This document shows, in pieces, positions 56,361-64,000 of a DNA stretch of 64,000 nucleotides (positions are counted from its first letter, which is position 1; the number at the start of each line of letters is the position of its first letter). The stretch covers positions 1,674,001 to 1,738,000 of the forward strand of contig NZ_LT629775.1 in assembly GCF_900105395.1 (NCBI RefSeq), in the 5' to 3' direction. The translations under genes and the position numbers were made by a program. The DNA is from Streptomyces sp. TLI_053. Its GTDB lineage: Bacteria > Actinomycetota > Actinomycetes > Streptomycetales > Streptomycetaceae. A model generated the notes under the pieces. That model was not told the DNA's origin. It did not search any database and saw only the letters and a program-made list of their open reading frames with translations.

Positions 56361-56780
56361 TGATTACCCGTAATCGGGTCAGCACTCGCGTCGAGCGGCA
56401 CGGCAACCACCGGAATAGGGCGGCCCCGCGCACTGCGTCCTCGCTAGTGTTTACTTCAAAAGGAATCTCCAACCCCAGGAAACCCTGAGGCCGGGGATGT
56501 CAACATATCTGGCGTTGACTTTTGGCACGCTGTTGAGTTCTCAAGGAACGGACACTTCCTTCAGGCGGCTTTCACACCGGCCCTCCGGGCGCTTCGTTCT
56601 TTCGTGTTCCCAGCTTATCAGATGTTTTCCGTGCCGTTCCCGGCGCTTCCTTCACCCAACTCGCTGGTGTCTTCTGCGGCTTGACGCCCCGTCCGACGTT
56701 TCAAACTCTAGCCGATCCCCGCTCCGAAAAGCGAATCCGGCCGCAATCCCCACAAATGGACACGTCAAATAAACCCGAAG
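56361..56780 (-). promoter_or_regulatory. rRNA operon leader and promoter region
   Basis: No protein gene fits here. On the minus strand a TGATAAGCT (-10 TAAGCT at 56612-56617) lies in ACATCTGATAAGCTGGGAACACG, like streptomycete rRNA promoters; a second candidate -10, TAGAGT, is at 56704-56709. Between promoter and 16S, TTGAGAACTCAACAGCGTGCC (about 56,525-56,547) matches the conserved actinobacterial leader element linked to antitermination and processing. Exact transcription starts cannot be read from the sequence. Confidence 0.6.
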
Positions 56781-57011
56781 CCGGGTGACGATGTTATTTC
56801 CAGAGGATTGGCCGCCCCGGGACCGTCCGCGCTGTTGCGTGTCCGGTGCTCCCTGCCAGGCGACTGGGCGACAGTACTCCTCCCGCACGCCCAGAACAAA
56901 TCGCGTCCGCCCGGACCGGACCGTCGGCCGGCCGCGCCGGTCCGCTGTCACATTCCCGCACCGCCCCGGGTCAAGGCGGCAGGACCGACCGACCGTCCCG
57001 AGGAGCGCTCC

Positions 57012-58301
57012 ATGAATCCGTTCGCCCGCGCCGCATCCGTCGCCGCGCTGACCGCCGCCCTGTCCGTCACCGCCACCTCCGTCCCCGTCCTCGCCTCCGC
57101 CACCGGAGCCGCGGTCTCGGCGTACTCGCAGCGCTGGTCGGCCGCGTGGTACGCGCCGATGATGCGGCCCTCCGCGGCGCCGTGGTTCCCGACCTGGGCG
57201 GTGCAGGGCTTCGACCACCAGTCGGTGCGGCAGGTGGTACGACTCGGCGCGGGCGGCAAGGCCGTCCGGTTCCGGCTGTCCAATCTCTACGGGACGACCC
57301 CGCTGCGGCTGAGCGGGGCCACCGTCGGCCGGGCCGCCGACGGCGCGGCCGTCGTTCCCGGGACGGTACTGCCGTTGCGCTTCGGGCACCGGGGCTCCGT
57401 CGTCGTCCCCCCGGGCGGAGAAGCCCTCAGCGATCCGGTGCCGCTGCCGGTGGCGGCCCGCGACCGGGTGTCGCTGACCCTCTGGTTCGACGGACCGACC
57501 GGCCCGGCCGGCTACCACCAGCTCTCCATGACCACCACCTACCGGGCCGACGGCGACCACCGCGGGGACACCGGCCCGGAAGCGTTCACCGACGCCGTCC
57601 GCCCCGGGTTCGGCTCCTGGTACTACCTCGGCGGGGTCGAGGTCACCGGTGGGCGCCCCGTGGGCAGGGCGGTGGTGGCGTTCGGAGAGTCCACCACCGA
57701 CGGGTTCGGTGCCACCGTCGACGGCGACGACCGCTACCCCGACCTGCTCGCCGAACGGCTCCTCGCCGCCGGCCGCCCGCGACCGGTGCTCAACGCCGGC
57801 ATCGGCTCCAACAAGATGCTCGCCGATTCCGCCTGCGCCGGGGACAGCGCCCTGAAGCGCTTCCGCCGCGACGTGCTCGACCGTCCCGACGTCGGCACCG
57901 TCATCGTCTCCCACGGCATGAACGACATCCTCCGCAGCGGCGACCAGATCTGCGGCGTGGACCGCGACGACCCGCCGGTGACGCTCCAGCGGCTGATCGA
58001 CGCCCACCGGTCCCTGATCCGGGCCGCCCACGCCCGGGGGGTCAAGGCCGTCGGCGCGACCCTGATGCCCTTCGGCGGCGCACCCTTCTGGACCGCGCAG
58101 ACCGACCGGCTGCGCCGCGACCTGAACGAGTGGATCCGCACCTCCGGCGCGTACGACGCGGTGGCCGACTTCGACCGGGCCATCGACCCCGAGGGCACCG
58201 GAGCGATCCCGGACGGCTACCACGCCGGTGACCACCTCCACCCCGGACCGCTCGGGTACCGCGTCATGGCGGACAGCATCGACCTCGACAGCCTGCGCTG
58301 A
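57012..58301 (+). CDS. Secreted SGNH-family hydrolase (GES variant)
   Basis: A 429-residue exported hydrolase with signal peptide (AASVAALTAALSVTATSVPVLASA). An N-terminal ~190-residue beta-rich part (FRLSNLYGTTPLRLSGATV) precedes the SGNH fold: block I AFGESTTDGFGA with the nucleophile Ser, block II Gly in GIGSNKM, block III HGMNDIL and block V DHLHPGPLGY (Asp and His). Asp of the usual GDS is Glu. The layout equals the two-domain GDSL esterases common in Streptomyces that act on plant cell-wall or other acetylated polymers. The start follows AGGAGCGCTCC. Confidence 0.87.
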   Translation: MNPFARAASVAALTAALSVTATSVPVLASATGAAVSAYSQRWSAAWYAPMMRPSAAPWFPTWAVQGFDHQSVRQVVRLGAGGKAVRFRLSNLYGTTPLRLSGATVGRAADGAAVVPGTVLPLRFGHRGSVVVPPGGEALSDPVPLPVAARDRVSLTLWFDGPTGPAGYHQLSMTTTYRADGDHRGDTGPEAFTDAVRPGFGSWYYLGGVEVTGGRPVGRAVVAFGESTTDGFGATVDGDDRYPDLLAERLLAAGRPRPVLNAGIGSNKMLADSACAGDSALKRFRRDVLDRPDVGTVIVSHGMNDILRSGDQICGVDRDDPPVTLQRLIDAHRSLIRAAHARGVKAVGATLMPFGGAPFWTAQTDRLRRDLNEWIRTSGAYDAVADFDRAIDPEGTGAIPDGYHAGDHLHPGPLGYRVMADSIDLDSLR

Positions 58302-58349
58302 CCCGCCCCGGCCGCGGGGAGCGAGGGCGGCCCCCGCGACCGGAGCGCG

Positions 58350-59063
58350 TCAGCTCGGGCGGAGGGCCTCGGTGAGACGGTCCGCGGCCTCGACGACGGT
58401 CTGCGAGAGAAGGGCGCCGGGGTGGCGGGTGAGCCGTTCGATCGGACCGGAGACCGTGACGGCGGCCACCACCCGGTTCCCCGGGCCCCGTACCGGCGCG
58501 GAGACGGACGCGACCCCGAGCTCGCGTTCCCCGATCGACTGGGCCCAGCCCCGGCGGCGGACGCCGCTCAGCGCCGTCGCCGTGAAGCGGGCCCCCTGGA
58601 GGCCCCGGTGGAGCCGCTCGGGCTCCTCCCAGGCCAGCAGGACCTGCGCGGCGGCGCCGACCTTCATCGGCAGGGTGACCCCCACCGGGACGGTGTCGCG
58701 CAGGCCGGAGAGGCGCTCGGCGGCGGCCACGCAGATCCGGACGCCGCCCTGACGGCGGTAGAGCTGTGCGCTCTCCCCGCTGACGTCGCGCAGCCTGGCG
58801 AGGACCGGCCCGGCGGCGGCCAGCAGCCGGTCCTCCCCGGCGGCGGCCGAGAGCTCGCCGAGCCGGGGGCCGAGGATGAACCGGCCCTCCACGTCCCGGG
58901 CGACCAGCCGGTGCTGTTCGAGTGCGACGGCGAGCCGGTGCGCCGTCGGCCGGGCCAGTCCGGTCACGGCCACGAGTCCGGCCAGGGTGGCCGGACCGGC
59001 CTCCAGGGTGCCGAGGATCGAGGTGACCTTGTCGAGCACGCCGACGCCGCTCGTGTTCTCCAT
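58350..59063 (-). CDS. IclR-family regulator, NdgR-like
   Basis: A 237-residue regulator whose sequence follows NdgR, the streptomycete IclR regulator of leucine biosynthesis: MENTSGVGVLDK start, HTH LAGLVAVTGLARPTAHRLA, then SGESAQLYRRQGGVRICVAA, GLQGARFTATALSGVRRRGWAQ and VSGPIERLTRHPG. In most genomes NdgR faces leuCD; here 481 bases upstream hold no such gene and the next gene is a TetR on the same strand. It is either a second NdgR-type copy or a displaced one. Length and domain order are normal. Confidence 0.85.
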   Translation of the reverse strand: MENTSGVGVLDKVTSILGTLEAGPATLAGLVAVTGLARPTAHRLAVALEQHRLVARDVEGRFILGPRLGELSAAAGEDRLLAAAGPVLARLRDVSGESAQLYRRQGGVRICVAAAERLSGLRDTVPVGVTLPMKVGAAAQVLLAWEEPERLHRGLQGARFTATALSGVRRRGWAQSIGERELGVASVSAPVRGPGNRVVAAVTVSGPIERLTRHPGALLSQTVVEAADRLTEALRPS

Positions 59064-59544
59064 GGATGTCTCCGTCTCAGGTCCCGCGAACCGCCGAGGG
59101 GCGCGCTCACGGAGGCCCCCCGCGGGGAGCCGGTGGGGGTGGTCAGCGAGGGCGGGCCGCAGAAGTCGGCCGATTGCCTGCGCCGGGCACGAGACGGGTA
59201 CGCGAAAGGTCCGGGACGGGAAGCGCCCGGGGGAAGGACAGCACAGAGAGCACCGTGTCTCCTCATCTTTCCCGCGCCACATTGGCGACAGGCCGGAGTT
59301 GGCACTGATCCCGCCCGGCACGGCGCGTACTTCGGACGCCGGGTCGAACGGGGAGCTGCCGGGGCTTCGTAGGGCCGGTCCCTCCACCCCTCTGGATGAT
59401 TCGCGAAGAACGATACAAGACTCCGGAGGCCGGCTGCCAAGCCCCCGGTGCCCGAGCTGCGCCCGGACCGGGCCTGCAGCGGCCCGGGGCCGTCGGCGCG
59501 GTGGCCTGCAGTCGGGCGAGGCCGGGTACCGGCCGGTGGAAACG
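59064..59544. other. Intergenic stretch without a supported gene
   Basis: This 481-base spacer lies between the NdgR-like start and the stop of a TetR gene. Short frames exist in it on both strands but lack Shine-Dalgarno, domain or codon support. It should contain the promoter of the NdgR-like gene; no clear palindrome was found. Confidence 0.5.
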
Positions 59545-60168
59545 TCAGGCCACGGGCCCCGGAACGTCCCCCGCCGGGCGGTACCGCGCCACGATTCCCC
59601 CGACCGCCCGCAGCAGCCGCTCCCCCGCCCGGTCGACGCTCCCGTTCTGGACGGCGACCTGGGCGCCCTCGAGCGCGAAGGTGATCTCGGCCGCCGCCTG
59701 CTCGGGGTCGGACAGCCCGGCCCGCGCGCAGATGCCGGTCAGCCGCCGGGCCTGCTGTTCCTTGTGCTCCTCGATCACCTGCCGCGCGGGGTCGGAGCGG
59801 TCGGGCAGCTCGGCCAGGGAGTTGATGAACGGACAGCCCCGGTACGAGACCGCCGGCAACCCGTCGGCGATGAACCGGGCCAGGCCCAGGATCTGCTCCT
59901 CGGGCCGGTCCGGGTGCTCCGCCTCGACCCGGTCGAACGCCGCCCGGTAGTCGGCGGCGACGATCCGCAGCCACTCCGCGACCAGGGCGTCCTTGGTCTC
60001 GAAATGACGGTAGATCGCCATTTTGGTGGTCCCGGCCTTCTCGGCGATCGCCTGGACGCCCACCCGCCGGATCCCCTCGCTCTGGAAGAGCTCCTCGGCG
60101 GCGTCGAGGATGCGCTCGCGCGGCGGGAGTTTCGCCACCCGGCTCGGCCTTCTGACGGGCGTGGTCAT
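59545..60168 (-). CDS. TetR-family regulator divergent from amidase
   Basis: A 207-residue TetR protein. HTH at about residues 15-60 (RERILDAAEELFQSEGIRRV, AEKAGTTKMAIYRHFETKDAL); the core contains YRGCPFINSLAE, which is typical of TetR_C_33-like regulators. It faces the amidase gene across a 155-base spacer with a perfect 22-bp palindrome, its likely operator. It would repress the amidase gene and itself. Confidence 0.9.
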   Translation of the reverse strand: MTTPVRRPSRVAKLPPRERILDAAEELFQSEGIRRVGVQAIAEKAGTTKMAIYRHFETKDALVAEWLRIVAADYRAAFDRVEAEHPDRPEEQILGLARFIADGLPAVSYRGCPFINSLAELPDRSDPARQVIEEHKEQQARRLTGICARAGLSDPEQAAAEITFALEGAQVAVQNGSVDRAGERLLRAVGGIVARYRPAGDVPGPVA

Positions 60169-60242
60169 GGCTGTTCGTGGCCTCCGGTCGATTGCGGCCG
60201 CTGCGCGTCCCCAGGTTCCTGCTACGGTACCAGTCCGTTCCA

Positions 60243-60264
60243 GGCGATACCGATCGGTATCGCC
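60243..60264. promoter_or_regulatory. Perfect 22-bp palindrome, TetR operator candidate
   Basis: GGCGATACCGA at 60243-60253 is followed directly by its inverted copy. Further (A/G)CGGTAC half-motifs follow at ~60,273 and ~60,292 upstream of the amidase, and CGGTACC at ~60,224. The density of G-A/G-T-A-C motifs fits several binding registers. Confidence 0.8.
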
Positions 60265-60323
60265 AGGGACCAAGCGGTACCGTCAAGGACCGAGCGGTAC
60301 TGTCATCGATTCCGGGAGGGACC

Positions 60324-61775
60324 ATGGACATCACCGAGTACGTCCGCCACGACGCGGTGGGGCTGGCCGAACTCGTCGCCCGGGGGGAGGTGACCCCCGC
60401 CGAACTGGAGACGGCCGCGCGGGCGGCCGAGCGGGCCGTCGGCCCGCGGATCAACGCCGTCGCGGAGACCTGGCCGGCCGACGACGCGCCCCGCCCCGGC
60501 AGCACCCCGCTGGCCGGGGTCCCGTTCCTGGTCAAGGACCTCGGGGTGACCGCGGCCGGACGCCGGACGGAGCTCGGCAGCCGCCTCGCCGCCGGCCAGG
60601 TCGCCGACGGGGACTCCACCCTGATGACGCGTCTGCGCCGGGCCGGCCTGGTGACCTTCGGGCGCACCACCACCCCGGAGATGGCCTACAGCACCACCAC
60701 CGAACCCGTGCTGTACGGCGCGACCCGCAACCCCTGGGACCTCAGCCGCAGCGCCGGCGGCTCCAGCGGCGGCGCGGGCGCGGCCGTCGCCGCCGGGATC
60801 GTGCCGGTCGCGCACGCCACCGACGCCGCCGGTTCGATCCGCATCCCCGCGGCCTACAACGGCCTGTTCGGGCTGAAGCCGACCCGCGGCCGGGTGCCGA
60901 TGGGCCCGGCCGTCGACGAGATCTTCAACGGTCTGGCCGTGCACGGCAGCGTCAGCCGGACGGTGCGCGACAGCGCCGCCCTGCTCGACCTGGTCCGGGG
61001 CCCGGAGCCGGGTGACCCCTACGCCGCGCCGGAGCCGCCCCGCCCGTACGCGCAGGAGGTCACCCGGGAGCCGGGCCCGCTGCGGATCGGCGTCCTCACC
61101 CGGCCGTGGGGCGGGCGGCCGGTCGCGCCGCCGGTCGCCGGGGCGCTCGCGCGCACCGTGCTCCTGCTGGAGTCGCTCGGCCACCGGGTGACCGAGGCCG
61201 AGCCCGGACTCGGCGTCGACTGGGAGGAGTTCGTCCTGGCCAACGCCCGTCTCTGGACGGTGAACCTCACCGCCTGGATCGACGAACTGGCCGCCGCCCT
61301 CGGCCGGCCGGTCGACTCCTCGACCCTCGAACCGCCCACGCTCGCCGGCTACCACTACGGGCGGCGGGTGGGCGGCGCCGAGTTCGTGACCGCCCTGGCG
61401 GTCCGCAACCGGGTCTCCCGCAGCCTGGCCCGCACCTTCGAGGACCACGACGTCCTGCTCTCCCCGACCGTGCCGGACCTGCCGGTGCCGCTCGGCACCC
61501 ACGGCCGGGGCGCCGAGGCGCTGGACGGCCTGGGCTGGCTCCGCCGGATCCTCGACCTCTCGCCGTTCACGGCGGCGTTCAACGTGGCGGGCACGCCCGC
61601 GATGTCCGTACCACTGACGGTCGACAGCGGCACGGGGCTCCCGATCGGCATGCAGTTCGCGGCCGGGTACGGGCACGAGGGCCGTCTGTTCCGCCTCGCC
61701 GGGCAGCTCGAACGGGCGGACTCGTGGTCGGAGCGGACGCCCGCGGTCTGGGCCGGACACCACCGGAGCCGCTGA
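60324..61775 (+). CDS. Amidase-signature hydrolase
   Basis: A 483-residue amidase, ATG preceded by GGGAGGG. Catalytic Lys in [10 protein letters not shown], motif [18 protein letters not shown], cis-Ser and nucleophile in [24 protein letters not shown]. It is a different subfamily from the amidase at 10573 (only family motifs shared). No gatB or gatC is nearby. The divergent TetR and its palindrome suggest induction by the amide substrate or a related compound. Confidence 0.9.
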   Translation: MDITEYVRHDAVGLAELVARGEVTPAELETAARAAERAVGPRINAVAETWPADDAPRPGSTPLAGVPFLVKDLGVTAAGRRTELGSRLAAGQVADGDSTLMTRLRRAGLVTFGRTTTPEMAYSTTTEPVLYGATRNPWDLSRSAGGSSGGAGAAVAAGIVPVAHATDAAGSIRIPAAYNGLFGLKPTRGRVPMGPAVDEIFNGLAVHGSVSRTVRDSAALLDLVRGPEPGDPYAAPEPPRPYAQEVTREPGPLRIGVLTRPWGGRPVAPPVAGALARTVLLLESLGHRVTEAEPGLGVDWEEFVLANARLWTVNLTAWIDELAAALGRPVDSSTLEPPTLAGYHYGRRVGGAEFVTALAVRNRVSRSLARTFEDHDVLLSPTVPDLPVPLGTHGRGAEALDGLGWLRRILDLSPFTAAFNVAGTPAMSVPLTVDSGTGLPIGMQFAAGYGHEGRLFRLAGQLERADSWSERTPAVWAGHHRSR

Positions 61776-61790
61776 GGGCCCGGCCGGGAG

Positions 61791-61826
61791 CCGCCGGGGC
61801 CGCCGGGGCGCACGGCGGCCCGGCGG
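61791..61826. terminator. Terminator between amidase and TetR genes
   Basis: CCGCCGGGGCCGCC (61791-61804) pairs with GGCGGCCCGGCGG (61814-61826) apart from one bulged G, between convergent genes. Confidence 0.6.
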
Positions 61827-61838
61827 TACCCCGCGGGC

Positions 61839-62396
61839 TCACTCCGCCAGAACGGTGGCGATGCGGCGGATCAGCTCGCGGCCGCGCGCCCGGTCGGCGA
61901 CGTCCACGACCGTCAGCACCTCCGGGTTCGCGGCCGCCCACAGCATCGCGACATGGACGAGCAGGGCGAACAGGACCTCGGGCTCGAACCGGGTCGACAC
62001 CCGGCCCTCGGCCTGCCCCCGGGCGACCTCGGCACTGCGCCTGCGCACCTCGGCGACCGCGAGCTCGTTGAAGGCGTCGCCGCGCTCCAGTCGCTGCCAG
62101 GTGATGATCCGGGGCATCTCCGGGTGCTCGGCGTAGAGGTCGCCCAGCCCGGCCGCGAACCCGGGCAGGTCGTCGACGTCGAGCGGCACGCCGACCACGA
62201 TCTGCTCGACCATCTCGTTCCAGACCGCGTCGAACAGCCCGGCCTTGTTCCCGAAGTAGTGGTAGATCTGCGCCTTGTTGCTCCGCGCGGCAGCGGCGAT
62301 GCGGTCGACGCGCGCGCCGTTCAGCCCGTGCGCGGCGAACTCTGCCCGGCCGGCCGCGATGAGTCTCCGCTTGGTGGCTTCGGCGTCGCGCTCCAT
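61839..62396 (-). CDS. TetR-family regulator divergent from LAL regulator
   Basis: A 185-residue TetR protein. HTH at about residues 8-50 (TKRRLIAAGRAEFAAHGLNGA, AAAARSNKAQIYHYFGNKAGLF), followed by a short TetR core. It is divergent from the large ATPase regulator gene; two AACTAACCGT repeats in the 122-base spacer are candidate binding sites. Confidence 0.88.
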   Translation of the reverse strand: MERDAEATKRRLIAAGRAEFAAHGLNGARVDRIAAAARSNKAQIYHYFGNKAGLFDAVWNEMVEQIVVGVPLDVDDLPGFAAGLGDLYAEHPEMPRIITWQRLERGDAFNELAVAEVRRRSAEVARGQAEGRVSTRFEPEVLFALLVHVAMLWAAANPEVLTVVDVADRARGRELIRRIATVLAE

Positions 62397-62409
62397 GCAC
62401 CCTGCTCCT

Positions 62410-62472
62410 AACTAACCGTTTACTTGACAGGCTCACCAGGACCACAGTGTAATCAACTAACCGTCCAGTTGA
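62410..62472. promoter_or_regulatory. Paired AACTAACCGT sites in TetR/LAL spacer
   Basis: AACTAACCGTTTACTTGA (62410-62427) and AACTAACCGTCCAGTTGA (62455-62472) are direct repeats 45 bases apart; the second lies inside TCAACT-N8-AGTTGA, a perfect short dyad. They are the most AT-rich part of the spacer. Confidence 0.65.
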
Positions 62473-62518
62473 ATACGGCCGCAGTCGCGCGCCTTCGGGG
62501 CAGGGGAGGGAACCGGGC

Positions 62519-64000
62519 GTGGAACCGGGCACGGTGATGGTCGGCCGGGACGACGAGCGGGCGCGGCTGTCCGCGTTCGTCCGGGCCCCCGACGGACAGA
62601 CGCTGCTCCTCAGGGGCGAGGCGGGCGTCGGCAAGAGCACCCTGCTCGACCTGGCGGCGCGGCTCGCGGCCGAGGACGGGCACCTGGTCGTCCGCGCCAC
62701 CGGGGTCGAGGCGGAGAGCGGGCTCCCGCACGCCGGGCTGCACCAGCTGCTCTACCCGCTGCTCCCGGAGGCCGACCACCACTCGACCGCCCGCACCGGG
62801 CAGCACCCCGAGGCCCCCCGGCTGGGCGCCACCGCCCGCGCCGCCCTCGACACGGCCTTCGGCCGGTCCGACGGTCCGCCGGTGCCGGTCATGGCGCTCG
62901 GCATCGCCGTGCTCGAGCTGCTCTCCTGGACGGCGGCGAAGGGCCGCCCGCTGCTGCTCGTCCTCGACGACGGCCAGTGGCTGGACGGGGCCAGCGCCGA
63001 GGTGTGCGGATTCGTCGGCCGCCGGCTGGCCGGCCGCCCCGGCGTCAAGCTCCTGGTCGCCGTCCGGGCCGACACCGCCTCCCCCTTCGACACCGCGGCA
63101 CTGCCGGAGGTGCCGGTCGGCGCCCTCGCCGACGCCGACGCCACCCGCCTGCTGGACCTGCACCACCCGCAGCTCGGCCGGCAGGTCCGCGGGCTCGTCC
63201 TGGAGCAGGCCGGCGGCAACCCGCTCGCCCTGCTCGAGCTGCCCGCCCACCTCGCCGCCGGCCCCGGCGACCGGGCCGGCCAGGACCTCCTGGGCCTGCA
63301 CGGCGTCCCGCTCCCCCGGCGGATCCAGGAGATCTACGCCGCCCGCCTCGCCCGCCTCGGCGACACCGTCCGCGCGGAACTGCTCCGGGGCGCCCTGGAC
63401 GGAGCGGCGGCCCGGCCCGGCGACGGCCCGGCGCCGATCGCCCGCTACCGCATGCGCGAGGTCGACGAAGCCGTGGCCTGCGGCCTGTTGGTCGTCGAAC
63501 CAATGACCGGCGAGCCCGCGTTCCGGCACCCGCTGGTGCGGTCGAGCGTCGTCCAGCTCGCCTCACCCGACCAGCGCCGCTCCGCCCACCGGGTCCTGGC
63601 GCAGCTGCACCGGGAGTACCCCGAACGGCGCGCCATCCACCTGGCGGCCGCCACCGTCGACCCCGAGGAGGGCGTGGCCGCCGACCTGGAGGCCGCCGCC
63701 CGGTCGGCCACCAGGCGCGGCGGCGCGCGGATGGCCGTCTCCTGGCTGACCCGCGCCGCGGAACTGAGCGAGACCCGGGTCGACCGCTCCAGGCGGCTCG
63801 GCGAGGCCGCGTACGTCGCCGGGCAGGCGGACCACCTCGGCCGGGCACGCAGCCTCGCGCTGGCCGCCGCCGCGCCCGGCACGGACGGGAGCCCCGCCGC
63901 CGTCCTCGCCGAGTGCTACCTGGCGCTGTACCGGGACGGCGAGGTGAGGGCCACCCACCGCCGGATCGTCGCCGCCGTCGAGCGGCTCCGGGACTCCCCC
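62519..64000 (+). CDS. LuxR-type large ATP-binding regulator (LAL), partial at window end
   Basis: An open frame of 494 codons that continues past the window. GTG 62519 (MEPGTVMVGRDDERARL) is chosen because GGGGAGGG lies eight bases upstream. An AAA/NB-ATPase domain is present: Walker A RGEAGVGKSTLLDL near residue 35, Walker B LLLVLDDGQWLDGASAE near residue 145, then PLPRRIQEIYAARLARLG and RHPLVRSSVVQLASPDQRRSAHRVLA as in streptomycete LAL regulators. The helical repeat region and the expected C-terminal LuxR HTH (total ~900-950 residues) lie beyond position 64,000. These proteins often control secondary-metabolism or catabolic clusters, so the DNA to the right may be one. Confidence 0.85.
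   Translation, partial: MEPGTVMVGRDDERARLSAFVRAPDGQTLLLRGEAGVGKSTLLDLAARLAAEDGHLVVRATGVEAESGLPHAGLHQLLYPLLPEADHHSTARTGQHPEAPRLGATARAALDTAFGRSDGPPVPVMALGIAVLELLSWTAAKGRPLLLVLDDGQWLDGASAEVCGFVGRRLAGRPGVKLLVAVRADTASPFDTAALPEVPVGALADADATRLLDLHHPQLGRQVRGLVLEQAGGNPLALLELPAHLAAGPGDRAGQDLLGLHGVPLPRRIQEIYAARLARLGDTVRAELLRGALDGAAARPGDGPAPIARYRMREVDEAVACGLLVVEPMTGEPAFRHPLVRSSVVQLASPDQRRSAHRVLAQLHREYPERRAIHLAAATVDPEEGVAADLEAAARSATRRGGARMAVSWLTRAAELSETRVDRSRRLGEAAYVAGQADHLGRARSLALAAAAPGTDGSPAAVLAECYLALYRDGEVRATHRRIVAAVERLRDSP

Noticed and set aside
56652..58241. 529-codon minus-strand frame opposite the SGNH hydrolase
   Set aside because: Antisense frame; the plus-strand gene has a signal peptide and complete SGNH blocks.
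59066..59308. 80-codon plus-strand frame upstream of the NdgR-like gene as a leader or toxin gene
   Set aside because: No ribosome-binding site, no domain and low-complexity Gly/Arg composition.

Overview
The window looks like a chromosomal segment of a filamentous actinomycete of the family Streptomycetaceae (Streptomyces or Kitasatospora). The evidence is very high GC with strong G/C third-position bias, GTG starts with GTGA overlaps, a complete actinobacterial 16S-23S-5S rRNA operon without spacer tRNAs, many TetR/GntR/MarR/IclR regulators, Tat signal peptides, a chaplin-like domain, a GH46 chitosanase and a pSAM2-type integrative element. The genus is not settled.

Region 1 (1 to ~8,120) is most of an actinomycete integrative and conjugative element. 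It has a KorSA-like GntR repressor facing a GTGA-coupled operon (SCO3933-like protein, small unknown, RDD membrane protein, FtsK-type translocase, small membrane protein, rolling-circle Rep, 59-aa protein), then a large serine integrase at the edge. The left edge lies outside the window; a chaplin-like secreted protein there may be cargo. The right edge cuts a drug-efflux ABC permease whose C-terminus is missing. Region 2 (8.1-16.2 kb) holds the rest of that efflux operon (MarR, ATPase, truncated permease), an amidase/AraC pair, a phytoene-desaturase-like FAD oxidoreductase and a five-repeat cysteine-rich secreted protein.

Region 3 (16.4-36.1 kb) is the most unusual part. It holds seven paralogues of the agmatine/peptidylarginine deiminase family (all with the GGGG[IV]HC active-site motif) in 19 kb. 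Two are cytosolic, two have Tat export signals and three are Tat lipoproteins. They are interleaved with a complete Dpp/Opp-type peptide importer, three TetR regulators (two of them close paralogues), a DUF4436-like membrane protein and a Ser/Thr kinase. Three units share a palindrome TTGACTGA-N4-TCAGTCAA whose first six bases also look like a -35 box, so a common TetR regulon is likely. My inference is an envelope system that deiminates guanidino groups (agmatine or arginine in peptides) outside the cell, imports products and finishes catabolism inside.

Region 4 (36.3-51.2 kb) holds a small secreted I36-inhibitor-like protein, a 1,241-residue secreted protein joining a beta-helix domain, a CdtB-like nuclease domain and a ricin/CDT-type lectin, a LysR/Fe-alcohol dehydrogenase pair, a lipoprotein-type GH46 chitosanase, a TetR/SDR pair, an acyl-activation cassette (carrier protein, AMP ligase, carboxylesterase), an alpha/beta hydrolase and a small repeat protein. 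Region 5 (51.2-56.7 kb) is the rRNA operon on the minus strand. Region 6 (57-64 kb) holds an SGNH hydrolase with GES in place of GDS, an NdgR-like IclR regulator without leuCD beside it, a TetR/amidase pair around a perfect 22-bp palindrome, and a TetR diverging from a LuxR-type large ATPase that runs off the right end.
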